Origin: Chloroflexota bacterium
GTDB lineage: Bacteria; Chloroflexota; Anaerolineae; Anaerolineales; Anaerolineaceae
Direction: 5' to 3'
Assembly (NCBI GenBank): GCA_023434145.1
Contig: JAEYTI010000238.1
Location: 1 to 11,559 of the forward strand
Length of the DNA: 11,559 nucleotides
The notes beneath the pieces were generated by a model, which was not told the origin of the DNA, did not search any database, and was given only the letters and a program-made list of their open reading frames with translations. Numbering within the stretch: position 1 is the first letter of the stretch; each line of letters starts with the position of its first letter. Shown piece by piece: positions 1 through 6,747 of the stretch. Position numbers and translations under genes: made by a program.

Positions 1-9
1 TGTATGGTG

Positions 10-20
10 TTTTTTCTTTT
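10..20 (+). terminator. T-rich tract, possible tail of a terminator whose stem is off-window
   Basis: Eleven bases that are all T apart from one C lie right at the window edge, before the first hairpin. A T-run at this point could be the U-tract of an intrinsic terminator for a gene to the left, with most of its stem outside the window. Only the T-run is visible, so this is an inference. Confidence 0.25.
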
Positions 21-67
21 TATGGTGGTTGTCTTCGCGTGCTAACCACGCGAAGACAACCACCATA
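21..67. repeat. Perfect 21-bp inverted repeat (hairpin) upstream of the oxidoreductase gene
   Basis: Positions 21-41 are the exact reverse complement of 47-67, with a 5-nt loop (CTAAC) at 42-46. On the + strand the stem is followed by CTAAACC rather than a T-run. On the - strand it is followed by an A-rich tract, so it does not read as a normal intrinsic terminator in either direction. The 8-mer at 2-9 (GTATGGTG) is also complementary to 61-68, so the right arm has a competing partner. It could be a transcript-end stabiliser, a processing site or a regulatory hairpin; function is unknown. Confidence 0.85.
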
Positions 68-90
68 CTAAACCGTGGTAAGTGAGTTGA

Positions 91-99
91 TGCTACAAT
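91..99 (+). promoter_or_regulatory. Candidate extended -10 promoter for the oxidoreductase gene
   Basis: TGCTACAAT fits an extended -10 element (TGn followed by TACAAT), 33 nt before the chosen start codon. No good -35 hexamer lies 16-18 nt upstream, which extended -10 promoters can tolerate. The same TGC-TATAGT arrangement recurs in the stronger promoter at 2844-2872. The start of the transcript would fall near 105-107, downstream of the hairpin. Confidence 0.35.
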
Positions 100-131
100 G
101 AACCCAAGAAAATATTTTGCTGGAGGAAACC

Positions 132-1274
132 ATGCCCGACAAAACGCCCTTGCGCGTGGCGATCATCGGAACAGGCAAGCGATCCGATTACCTGTATGCC
201 CCTATTCTCGCCGCGCTGCCGGAAGATGTAGAGCTAGTTTCTGTTTGGGGCCGAAGCGCCGACTCAGCCCGGCGGCTGGGCGAGCTGCTTGGCAAGCCTT
301 GGTACACCAGTTTGGATGCCCTGGTGCGCGAAACTGCCCCGCAGATTGGCATTGTTTCGGTCAATTACAACGCCAACGGCGAAGTAGGCCTGATGGCAGT
401 GGAAAGCGGTTTGAACGTACTATTGGAAACTCCGATCGCGCACGATCTCAAGCAGGCGGATGCCATCATTGCCGCGGCAGAGGCGCGCGGTCTTAAGGTG
501 GAGGTCGCCGAGCAGTTCCACCGCCGCCCGCACGAACAGATCAAGCTCAAGCTGATCGAATCGGGCCTGTTTGGGCGCGTGCATTCCTCCTTCTCTGACT
601 TTGCCGGTCATGGTTACCACGGGGTCAGCGTTATGCGCTCCTATCTGGGCTTTGATGCAAAACCCGTCAGCGTGACCGGGCTGGTGCGCGAGTTTCCACT
701 GGGAGCGCATTGGTCGCGAATTGCCAATACCCGCGGCGAGCGCAAAGAGGCTCAGGAGCACGGCATGGTCACTTTCGAGGGCGGGCAGATTGGCATTTTT
801 CACTGGACCAGCGTTGGCTACGATTCTCCGCTGCGATGGTGGCGAAGCAGCCGCTTTTTGGCCGAGAACGGCATGGGCATCTCCACAGGCACAGCCATGC
901 AGTTCGAAGATCACCTGACTCTGCTGGCCCCCGGCAGCGAAAGCTACGCCAAGATCACCATCGAGCGCCGCTACGAGCGCGTAGACGGCGGCGCGCTGAT
1001 CGGGCTCTATGCTCACACTGGCAACGCCGATCTTCCTGTCGTTGCATGGGAAAATCCCTTCCGCACAATGCGCCAGGGACATGGGCAGCAGTGGCACGAT
1101 GATGAGATTGGTGTCGCCGGGTGCCTGATGAGCCTGGTCGACGCGGTACGAACCGGCGGCTCCCCCACTTATGGACCCCACCAGGGGCGGATGGATCAAG
1201 AGATCATATTGGCTATACGCAAATCTGCCGCAGAGAACGGCGCTCCGGTCGCCATTCCGATGCAAACGGGATAA
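132..1274 (+). CDS. Gfo/Idh/MocA-family oxidoreductase with ETP in place of the EKP motif
   Basis: The 380-residue product begins with a Rossmann dinucleotide fold: a beta strand and glycine-rich turn VAIIGTGKRSDY at residues 9-20, then a second strand LVSVWGRS at 35-42. This is followed by the larger alpha/beta C-terminal domain of the Gfo/Idh/MocA family. Members usually oxidise or reduce sugars or inositols with NAD(P). The motif that is normally EKP reads LETPIAH (98-104), so the usual lysine, which contacts cofactor and substrate, is threonine. The typical D-x-x-x-H motif is replaced by GHGYHGVS (159-166). Either the substrate or chemistry differs from standard dehydrogenases, or this is a distinct subfamily. 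ATG 132 is preferred to the upstream TTG 117 because GGAGG at 122-126 sits 5 nt before it. It probably forms an operon with the downstream dehydrogenase. The substrate cannot be told from sequence. Confidence 0.85.
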   Translation: MPDKTPLRVAIIGTGKRSDYLYAPILAALPEDVELVSVWGRSADSARRLGELLGKPWYTSLDALVRETAPQIGIVSVNYNANGEVGLMAVESGLNVLLETPIAHDLKQADAIIAAAEARGLKVEVAEQFHRRPHEQIKLKLIESGLFGRVHSSFSDFAGHGYHGVSVMRSYLGFDAKPVSVTGLVREFPLGAHWSRIANTRGERKEAQEHGMVTFEGGQIGIFHWTSVGYDSPLRWWRSSRFLAENGMGISTGTAMQFEDHLTLLAPGSESYAKITIERRYERVDGGALIGLYAHTGNADLPVVAWENPFRTMRQGHGQQWHDDEIGVAGCLMSLVDAVRTGGSPTYGPHQGRMDQEIILAIRKSAAENGAPVAIPMQTG

Positions 1275-1287
1275 GTATCTATTGAAA

Positions 1288-1352
1288 AAAATTGTTTTGT
1301 GTTTGCTGTTTGGGTGAAGTAGCCACCCAAACAGCAAACACAAAACAATTTT
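1288..1352. repeat. Perfect 29-bp inverted repeat between the two dehydrogenase genes
   Basis: Positions 1288-1316 are the exact reverse complement of 1324-1352 around a 7-nt loop (AAGTAGC). The base of the stem is A-rich on the left and T-rich on the right, so the + strand RNA ends the stem in AAUUUU. On the - strand the stem is followed by seven Us in all, counting those in its base. It starts 13 nt after one stop codon and ends 32 nt before the next start. It could act as a (bidirectional) terminator or as an RNA processing and stability element. A 29-bp uninterrupted stem is far beyond the usual terminator length and would make a good double-strand RNase substrate. Confidence 0.9.
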
Positions 1353-1384
1353 CGGATAGGTTTTAAGCCGATGGAGGACATGTG

Positions 1385-2644
1385 ATGGAAACAAATATCC
1401 CCTACCTGGTATCTGATGATGCCATTCCGCCCCTGCTCGATTACTGCCACCAGAATGGCTATAAACGCCTGTTTCTGATCGCTGACCCGAATACCTATAC
1501 CGTTTTGGGCCAGCGCGCCGAGAGCGCCCTGCGCGACGGCGGCTTTGACGTGAAAACCATCCTCCTCACCGGCGAAGAGATCGCTACCGATGAACATTAC
1601 GTTATGCGTACGTTCGTCGAAACCGGCGGCGAGGACCGGCAGTACATTGCAGTTGGTTCGGGCACCATCACCGATATCACTCGCTTTGTCAGCCATCGCG
1701 CGCGGACGGTGTTCATCTCGCTGCCCACTGCGCCTTCGGTTGACGGCTATACTTCTACCGTCGCGCCAATGGTGGTAGGCCGCTACAAAGGCCCCATTCA
1801 GGCGCATCCGCCAGTTGCCGTGTTCGCCGACCTGCCTACCCTTTGCGCCGCTCCACGCGTTATGATCGCCGCCGGCCTGGGCGACTTACTGGGCAAATAC
1901 ACTTCCCTGGCAGATTGGCGGCTGGGCGCGCTGCTGTACGATGAGCCCTACTCCGCCGAGATTGACCGGATGATGCGCGACTCGGTCGACCGCACGGTCG
2001 AGGCTATCGACTCGATCCGGGAAGCCTCTTGCGAGGGAATCACGCGCCTGATGGATGGTCTGGTTGGCTCAGGCTTTGGCATGCTGGCCTTTGGCGACTC
2101 CCGCCCGGCTTCTGGCTCAGAGCACCACGTGGCCCACTTCTGGGAGATGAAATTTATCCTGGAGGGCCGCCCAGCCGTGCTGCACGGGGCGAAGGTCGGC
2201 GTGGCAACCGTACTGGCCGCCCGCCGCTACGAACTACTGCGTCAAATGAGCAAAAAAGACGCGCACCACACACTTGGGCCGCGCACTCTTCCCTCACAGG
2301 CGCAGATGCTGACTGAGATCCGCGCCGGATATGGGCCTACCACCGAGCGCATCGTGCAGATTCAAAAGCCGCTGTTTGCCATGACCCCTGCTGAGTTTGC
2401 ATCGCTAAAAGAGCGTATTTTGACAAACTGGGACCGCATTCAGGAGATTGCCGCAACCGTGCCCACCCCCGAGCAGATCGCAGGGTGGATCTCCGCCGCA
2501 GCCGGCCCGGTTGACCCCGCCGACATCGGCCTGCGCCCCGACGAAGTGCGACTGGGGCTTGTCAGCGGGCATTATCTTCGCGATCGCTTCACCCTCAATC
2601 GCCTGGGCTACTGGCTCAACCTACCCCTCGGTATTGAGGATTAA
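1385..2644 (+). CDS. sn-glycerol-1-phosphate dehydrogenase family protein (AraM/EgsA-like)
   Basis: This 419-residue protein has the iron-containing alcohol dehydrogenase / dehydroquinate synthase-like fold. Visible hallmarks are the NAD-binding loop VGSGTITD (90-97), SLPTAPSVDGYTS (112-124), GLGDLLGKYTSLADW (164-178), GSEHHVAH (244-251) and LHGAKVG (266-272). Asp167, a His in the HH-x-x-H cluster and His267 fit the Asp/His/His metal site of this superfamily. The closest known family is G1P dehydrogenase. It reduces dihydroxyacetone phosphate to sn-glycerol-1-phosphate, as in archaeal lipid synthesis and B. subtilis AraM (EgsA). Length is close to bacterial AraM (about 390-400). The ATG is chosen because GGAGG at 1373-1377 lies 7 nt upstream; a GTG at 1382 is the alternative. 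It is likely cotranscribed with the upstream oxidoreductase, across the 29-bp hairpin. Activity on another sugar phosphate remains possible. Confidence 0.85.
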   Translation: METNIPYLVSDDAIPPLLDYCHQNGYKRLFLIADPNTYTVLGQRAESALRDGGFDVKTILLTGEEIATDEHYVMRTFVETGGEDRQYIAVGSGTITDITRFVSHRARTVFISLPTAPSVDGYTSTVAPMVVGRYKGPIQAHPPVAVFADLPTLCAAPRVMIAAGLGDLLGKYTSLADWRLGALLYDEPYSAEIDRMMRDSVDRTVEAIDSIREASCEGITRLMDGLVGSGFGMLAFGDSRPASGSEHHVAHFWEMKFILEGRPAVLHGAKVGVATVLAARRYELLRQMSKKDAHHTLGPRTLPSQAQMLTEIRAGYGPTTERIVQIQKPLFAMTPAEFASLKERILTNWDRIQEIAATVPTPEQIAGWISAAAGPVDPADIGLRPDEVRLGLVSGHYLRDRFTLNRLGYWLNLPLGIED

Positions 2645-2660
2645 CAACGATTTTGCGATG

Positions 2661-2696
2661 GACCCTGGTGATTCCGTCGGTGGGCTTGCCAGGGTT
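2661..2696 (+). terminator. Weak hairpin, possible terminator of the two-gene dehydrogenase operon
   Basis: ACCCTGG (2662-2668) pairs with CCAGGGT (2689-2695), extended by one G-U pair, around a 20-nt loop. It begins 17 nt after the stop codon. The following sequence is only mildly T-rich (TTCATTTCATTATGGCTTTT). A run of seven Ts follows further on, at 2732-2738. It is positioned like a terminator but is weaker than a classic one. Confidence 0.35.
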
Positions 2697-2843
2697 CATT
2701 TCATTATGGCTTTTCGCTAGCATTGTGCAACTTTTTTTGACGAAAACCGAAGGTTACTTTAATCAAACCAAACAATCAACTTTTATAATCGATTGGTAAG
2801 CTACAAGTTGTCATAAAAATATCAAAGTAGTCTATGATGGTGG

Positions 2844-2872
2844 TTGACACGCGAAAAACAGTATGCTATAGT
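2844..2872 (+). promoter_or_regulatory. Strong sigma-70-type extended -10 promoter of the polysaccharide operon
   Basis: TTGACA (2844-2849), a 17-nt spacer, and TATAGT (2867-2872) preceded by TGC (2864-2866) make a near-consensus housekeeping promoter with an extended -10 element. It sits in an AT-rich stretch. Transcription would start near 2879, giving a leader of about 650 nt before the permease start codon at 3532. Confidence 0.75.
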
Positions 2873-3397
2873 AAACGAAGAGGCAAATCGGGGGCGATTG
2901 CAAACAACATGCCTTTTCATCATCGGCTAAGTCTCCGGCTCACAAAAGTAACGGTACGTTGGTTTATGGGAGCCCTTCGTTTTCACGATCACTGATCAGG
3001 ATGGCGGCAACCAGCCTGGACAGCACTACCCGGTTCGCAGTCTGGGAGTGAGAGTGACATGTGAATATGAATCTGTATTGCAAGATAGCAGGGGGATACC
3101 TGCACAAGGGGATCAGCTTCTTAAACAATGGATAACGCTCCATCATTGCTGAACCGGTTGGTTCTGCAATTGTTTGACGTTGCCAAAATTCGTTCGTTCG
3201 GCAATCCATCGCGAGAATTGCTCTTCCCTGGCTGTGTCCCTTACGGCAGTCTTTCCTTGTCCGCTTTCTGCTGACGACCTGCTTCCCATTCCCATAAACG
3301 ATTAAAAATTGACACGTTGTTGCCTGCCCGGCAAGGCTGGCCCATGGCGTCATGCAATCATTTCCCGCCAGACCGCAATCGCGTAAAGATCAGCGCA

Positions 3398-3429
3398 TTG
3401 TCGGAATGGCGGAGCATGCTTGTTATACG
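3398..3429 (+). promoter_or_regulatory. Possible second, operon-proximal promoter
   Basis: TGTTATACG (3421-3429) resembles an extended -10 element. The only nearby -35-like hexamer, TTGTCG (3398-3403), is 20 nt away, longer than ideal. If used, it would shorten the permease leader to about 95 nt. Weak evidence. Confidence 0.2.
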
Positions 3430-3531
3430 CGCAGATGGATTTGTGAACAGAAGTAAAGAAAACGACGCTGGCATTCGAAACGATCCAATATCGTTTGAAC
3501 ATCTTCCAAGAAGGGGAAACGAAGAAAAACT

Positions 3532-4389
3532 ATGGCAACAATCGAACAGGAATCCACACTCCAGGCCAATGAGGCGCATCACATCCACATCGAACCTTCG
3601 CGCGGGTGGTTCAACATACGGGTGAAGGAAATATGGCTCTACCGCGAGCTGCTCTTCTTCTTAACCTGGCGCGATATAAAAATCCGCTACCAGCAGACGG
3701 TACTTGGCTTTACCTGGGCTGTCCTTCAACCGTTCCTGACGATGGTTGTGTTTTCCATCTTCTTTGGGGCGCTGGCGAAAATCCCTTCGGATGGCCTCCC
3801 CTACCCCATCTTCAACTATGCCGGGCTGCTCCCCTGGCAGTTCTTTGAGAATTCCATTTCGGTCTCCACGAACAGCCTGGTGACCAACTCGAACATGGTG
3901 ACGAAGGTCTACTTCCCGCGTTTGTTCGTGCCCATCTCCAGCGTGCTATCGGGCCTGGTAGATTTTGCCATCTCGTTCGTGGTGCTCATTGCTATGATGA
4001 TCTTCTACCAGGTGCAGCCGACCTGGGGCGTGCTCTATCTTCCGCTGTTTCTGATGCTGGCCTTTTTCACGGCGATGGGTGTTTCGCTGTGGATGTCGGC
4101 GCTGAATGTAAAGTACCGCGACGTTCGCTATATTGTGCCGTTCCTGGCGCGCTTCTGGTTCTTTGCTACGCCCATTGCCTACTCCAGCACGATGCTGGAA
4201 GAGCCCTGGCGAACGCTGTACGGCCTGAACCCCATGGTAGGCGTTGTGGAAGGGTTCCGCTGGGCGCTGCTCGGCACCAATCCGCCCCAATCGATGATTT
4301 TCTTATCGGTGGCTATTGCCCTGGTTCTTTTTGTGTCTGGCTTGCTGTACTTCAACCGCACCGAGAAAACCTTTGCTGATGTCATCTAA
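3532..4389 (+). CDS. ABC-2 type polysaccharide export permease (Wzm/TagG family)
   Basis: The 285-residue product is the membrane subunit of an ABC exporter for O-antigen, teichoic acid or similar glycans. It has the family's cytoplasmic entry segment YRELLFFLTWRDIKIRYQQT (37-56) followed by LGFTWAVLQP, and the inner-loop motif NVKYRDVRYIVPFLARFWFF (192-211). About six hydrophobic spans lie near 62-81, 95-112, 137-158, 166-188, 200-218 and 256-273. Length is typical (260-280). A purine-rich stretch precedes the start: AAGGGG 3511-3516 at 15 nt and GAAG 3521-3524 at 7 nt, so the ribosome site is not ideal. It is the first gene of the operon and partners the ATPase that follows after 75 nt. Together they would move a lipid-linked polysaccharide across the cytoplasmic membrane. 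The exported polymer is unknown. Confidence 0.93.
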   Translation: MATIEQESTLQANEAHHIHIEPSRGWFNIRVKEIWLYRELLFFLTWRDIKIRYQQTVLGFTWAVLQPFLTMVVFSIFFGALAKIPSDGLPYPIFNYAGLLPWQFFENSISVSTNSLVTNSNMVTKVYFPRLFVPISSVLSGLVDFAISFVVLIAMMIFYQVQPTWGVLYLPLFLMLAFFTAMGVSLWMSALNVKYRDVRYIVPFLARFWFFATPIAYSSTMLEEPWRTLYGLNPMVGVVEGFRWALLGTNPPQSMIFLSVAIALVLFVSGLLYFNRTEKTFADVI

Positions 4390-4411
4390 GCAATCGGCTG
4401 TCCAATCCTAA

Positions 4412-4438
4412 CGAACGTCACTTCACGTTTGACGTTTG
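4412..4438 (+). repeat. Hairpin and tandem 7-mer between transporter subunit genes
   Basis: AACGTCA (4414-4420) pairs perfectly with TGACGTT (4430-4436), and the stem grows to 9 bp with a G-U and a C-G pair; the loop is 9 nt. The right half is also a perfect tandem repeat of ACGTTTG (4425-4431 and 4432-4438). It sits in the only larger gap inside the transporter pair. It may tune relative expression, but no T-run follows and readthrough is expected. Confidence 0.55.
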
Positions 4439-4464
4439 CTACCATCAAACAATGGAACAAGATT

Positions 4465-5799
4465 ATGAGTGAATTCTCCATTCAAGCAAGAGGCGTGGGC
4501 AAGTGGTACCGCATCGATCATGAGGCAAAAAAGGCAACCTACCTGACTCTGCGCGACCAGGTAGCAAAGATGTTCACCGCGCCCTTTAGCAAGCGTACAG
4601 AATCAAAGAACGGAAAGGGCTCGCACGACAATTACGTTTGGGCGCTGAAGGATATCAGCTTCGATGTCCGCCCTGGCGAAGTGGTCGGGCTGATTGGGCC
4701 GAACGGGGCGGGCAAAAGCACGCTGCTGAAGATCCTCACCCGCATCACCGAACCCACCACCGGCAGCATCGATATCTACGGGCGCGTCGGATCGCTGCTC
4801 GAAGTGGGTACCGGCTTCCACAAAGAGCTAACCGGGCGCGATAACGTTTATCTCAACGGCGCCGTGCTGGGCATGAAGAAAAACGAGATCGACCGTAAGT
4901 TTGATGAGATTGTGTCCTTCTCGGAAGTGGAAAAATTTATCGATACACCGGTGAAGTTTTACTCCTCTGGTATGACCGTCCGGCTGGCATTTGCTGTAGC
5001 GGCGCACCTGGAGCCGGAAATCCTCCTGGTGGATGAAGTTCTGGCGGTGGGTGATGCCTCCTTCCAGAAGAAGAGCCTGGCCAAGATGGAAAGCGTCGGC
5101 AAATCGGGGCGCACCATCATCTTCGTTTCGCATCACATGCCTTCCATCACCCGCTTGTGCGAGCGCGCGATCCTGCTCAACCACGGCCAGTTGATGTTGA
5201 GCGGCCCCGCTTCCGAAGTGGTCGGCGATTACCTCACCGCCAACCTGGGTACTTCTTCCACCAAAGATTGGATCGATGACCGCCTGGCGCCCGGCAATGA
5301 CATTGTCAGAATGCGCTCCATGCGCATCATCGACCAGGACGGCAAGTCGGGCTTCACCTTCGACATCCGCAAGCCCATCGGTGTCGAGATGACTTACGAC
5401 GTGCTGCGGTCTGGCTACGCCCTCTACCCGCACTTCACCATGCACAATGAAGAAGAGGTCTTCCTCTTCACCTCCATCGATACCGATCCGGAATGGCGCG
5501 GCCAGAATCGCCCGCCTGGGCGCTATGTGAGCGTTGCCTGGATCCCTGGAAATATGTTGGCGGAAGGAACAATGAGTATCGGCGCTGCTATGCGCACCGA
5601 AAAGCCGCATATGGTTCACTTCTATGAAGAAGATGCGGTCACCTTCCAGGTGGTAGACAACGCCGACATCGACACTTCGCGGGTCGATTACGTTGGCAGA
5701 ATGCGCGGCGTCGTGCGGCCCTATCTTGAATGGACAACCCATTACGTGCCTTCGTCAGCGGTCCCCACGCCAGGAGGGAGCATGTATGACCATCGCTAA
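4465..5799 (+). CDS. ABC polysaccharide exporter ATPase with C-terminal Wzt-like domain
   Basis: The 444-residue protein powers the exporter formed with the permease. The nucleotide-binding domain has Walker A GPNGAGKST (78-86), the signature loop YSSGMTVRLAFA (166-177), Walker B ILLVDEVLAVGD (186-197) and the switch His in SHH (222-224). The insert before Walker A (about 30-58) and the sequence GRVGSLLEVGTGFHKELTGR (106-125) are typical of the Wzt/TagH group. Residues from about 278 to the end form an extra beta-rich domain. In the E. coli O9a family, such domains bind the modified non-reducing end of the glycan and so choose the cargo. ATG 4465 is preferred over the in-frame TTG 4429: homology begins here and GGAA (4454-4457) is 7 nt away. 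The 3' end overlaps the glycosyltransferase gene by 14 nt. Confidence 0.93.
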   Translation: MSEFSIQARGVGKWYRIDHEAKKATYLTLRDQVAKMFTAPFSKRTESKNGKGSHDNYVWALKDISFDVRPGEVVGLIGPNGAGKSTLLKILTRITEPTTGSIDIYGRVGSLLEVGTGFHKELTGRDNVYLNGAVLGMKKNEIDRKFDEIVSFSEVEKFIDTPVKFYSSGMTVRLAFAVAAHLEPEILLVDEVLAVGDASFQKKSLAKMESVGKSGRTIIFVSHHMPSITRLCERAILLNHGQLMLSGPASEVVGDYLTANLGTSSTKDWIDDRLAPGNDIVRMRSMRIIDQDGKSGFTFDIRKPIGVEMTYDVLRSGYALYPHFTMHNEEEVFLFTSIDTDPEWRGQNRPPGRYVSVAWIPGNMLAEGTMSIGAAMRTEKPHMVHFYEEDAVTFQVVDNADIDTSRVDYVGRMRGVVRPYLEWTTHYVPSSAVPTPGGSMYDHR

Positions 5800-6715
5800 A
5801 CCACCCCGGCTGAGCATTGGACTGCCCGTGTATAACGGCGAGCGTTATCTGAGATTTGCCCTGGATTCCATTCTCAACCAAACCTATACCGACTTCGAGC
5901 TGCTGATCAACGATAATGCTTCCACGGATAACACCAAGGTGATTTGCCAGGAGTATGCATCGCGCGACCCGCGCGTGCGCTACTTTCGCAACGTGGAAAA
6001 CGTGGGCGCGGCAGCGAACTTCAATATGGTGTTCGAGCGGGCGCGCGGGGAGTACTTCAAGTGGGCAGCAGCCGATGATGTAATCTCGCCGGAGTTTCTC
6101 GAAGCGTGCATGAACGCCTTCGAACGCGATCCATCGGTAGTGCTGGCCTACACCAAAGTGGACCGCATCGACTCTTCCGGAGAGATCGACGGAACCTACG
6201 ATTACCCAATGCGGGTCGACTCTCCTAGTGCGGCCACCCGCTTTCATGACCTGATCCTGGTCAATCATTTTTGCGTGGCGGTGTTCGGCATCGTCAGGCG
6301 CGAGGTGCTGGCGAAGACCGCGCTCATTGGCAAATACGTTGGCTCAGACCGGGTGCTCTTAGCAGAGCTTGGGCTGCGCGGAAAGATGTGCGAGATCCCC
6401 GAGTACCTGTTTCACCGCCGCGATCATCCGCAGACCTCAGGGCGGGCCTTCGATATCTATAAACGACTGGCCTGGTTTGACCCCTCGAAGAAGCGCTCGC
6501 TCAACCTGGTGTACTGGCGCGTTGGATCGGAATACCTGCGCTCGATCCTGCGGGTGCCGCTGCCGTTCAAGCAGAAGATGGCCGCCCTGCGCTCGCTGGC
6601 ACGCTGGTTCATTTTCCGGCGGCGCTGGCTGATTGAGGATCTGAAAGCCGCGATTATCCAGATCATGCCTTTCTCAAAACAAATCTTGCAGATTGCGCGA
6701 AAAAATCAAAACTAG
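5786..6715 (+). CDS. Family 2 glycosyltransferase
   Basis: A 309-residue cytoplasmic GT-A glycosyltransferase. The N-terminus reads LSIGLPVYNGERYLRFALDS (9-28), and LLINDNASTDNT (39-50) supplies the nucleotide-binding Asp. WAAADDVISPEFLE (93-106) holds the DXD-equivalent ADD that binds the metal and nucleotide sugar. HDHPQTSGR-like residues (RRDHPQTSGR, 211-220) follow, and the C-terminus is basic and amphipathic (about 255-300), as in enzymes working at the membrane face. The frame is open upstream to 5693. ATG 5786 is chosen because AGGAGGGAG (5772-5780) precedes it at proper distance and family homology starts at residue 9. The 14-nt overlap with the ATPase gene suggests translational coupling. 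It presumably adds one sugar to the exported glycan; donor and acceptor are not readable from sequence. Confidence 0.9.
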   Translation: MTIAKPPRLSIGLPVYNGERYLRFALDSILNQTYTDFELLINDNASTDNTKVICQEYASRDPRVRYFRNVENVGAAANFNMVFERARGEYFKWAAADDVISPEFLEACMNAFERDPSVVLAYTKVDRIDSSGEIDGTYDYPMRVDSPSAATRFHDLILVNHFCVAVFGIVRREVLAKTALIGKYVGSDRVLLAELGLRGKMCEIPEYLFHRRDHPQTSGRAFDIYKRLAWFDPSKKRSLNLVYWRVGSEYLRSILRVPLPFKQKMAALRSLARWFIFRRRWLIEDLKAAIIQIMPFSKQILQIARKNQN

Positions 6716-6747
6716 TACATCAGCAGAACACATTCAGGAGGTGGGAA

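Larger units (their letters stand above)
2645..3531. other. 887-bp stretch without a supported gene: AT-rich promoter region and long leader
   Basis: The left part (about 2700-2870) is clearly AT-rich and holds a strong promoter. The right part (about 2880-3531) would be the untranslated leader of the polysaccharide operon. Small local stems are visible, for example GGCTC 2937-2941 with GAGCC 2970-2974, and AAACGAT 3478-3484 with ATCGTTT 3490-3496. I cannot match any known riboswitch. Reading frames on both strands (up to 129 codons) show no family motif and no convincing ribosome binding site, so I call no gene. The segment could also contain a decayed gene beyond recognition. Confidence 0.6.

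Noticed and set aside
21..1352. The two long hairpins as terminal repeats of a mobile element carrying the oxidoreductase gene
   Set aside because: The two stems share no sequence with each other, there is no flanking target duplication, and no transposase is present.
420..1394. Long minus-strand frame (324 codons) opposite the oxidoreductase gene
   Set aside because: A shadow frame in GC-rich coding sequence; its translation has no known motif, and the + strand gene is clear.
2883..2946. Possible c-di-GMP (GEMM) riboswitch: GCAAAC and CTCCGGC-like pieces in the leader
   Set aside because: Only short fragments resemble the consensus. The GGGACGCAAAGCC block and the second arm are not present, so I do not call it.
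2964..3353. Minus-strand reading frame of 129 codons in the intergenic region
   Set aside because: No recognisable family, no good ribosome binding site, and it opposes a strong + strand promoter and operon. It could be a chance frame in a non-coding leader.
3317..3625. Plus-strand frame of 102 codons overlapping the permease start
   Set aside because: It overlaps the well-supported permease gene in another frame, has no family motifs, and its start (TTG) has no clear ribosome site.
4828..5742. Long minus-strand frame (304 codons) opposite the ATPase gene
   Set aside because: A shadow of the ATPase gene; the His/Val/Asp-rich translation is typical of antisense coding sequence.
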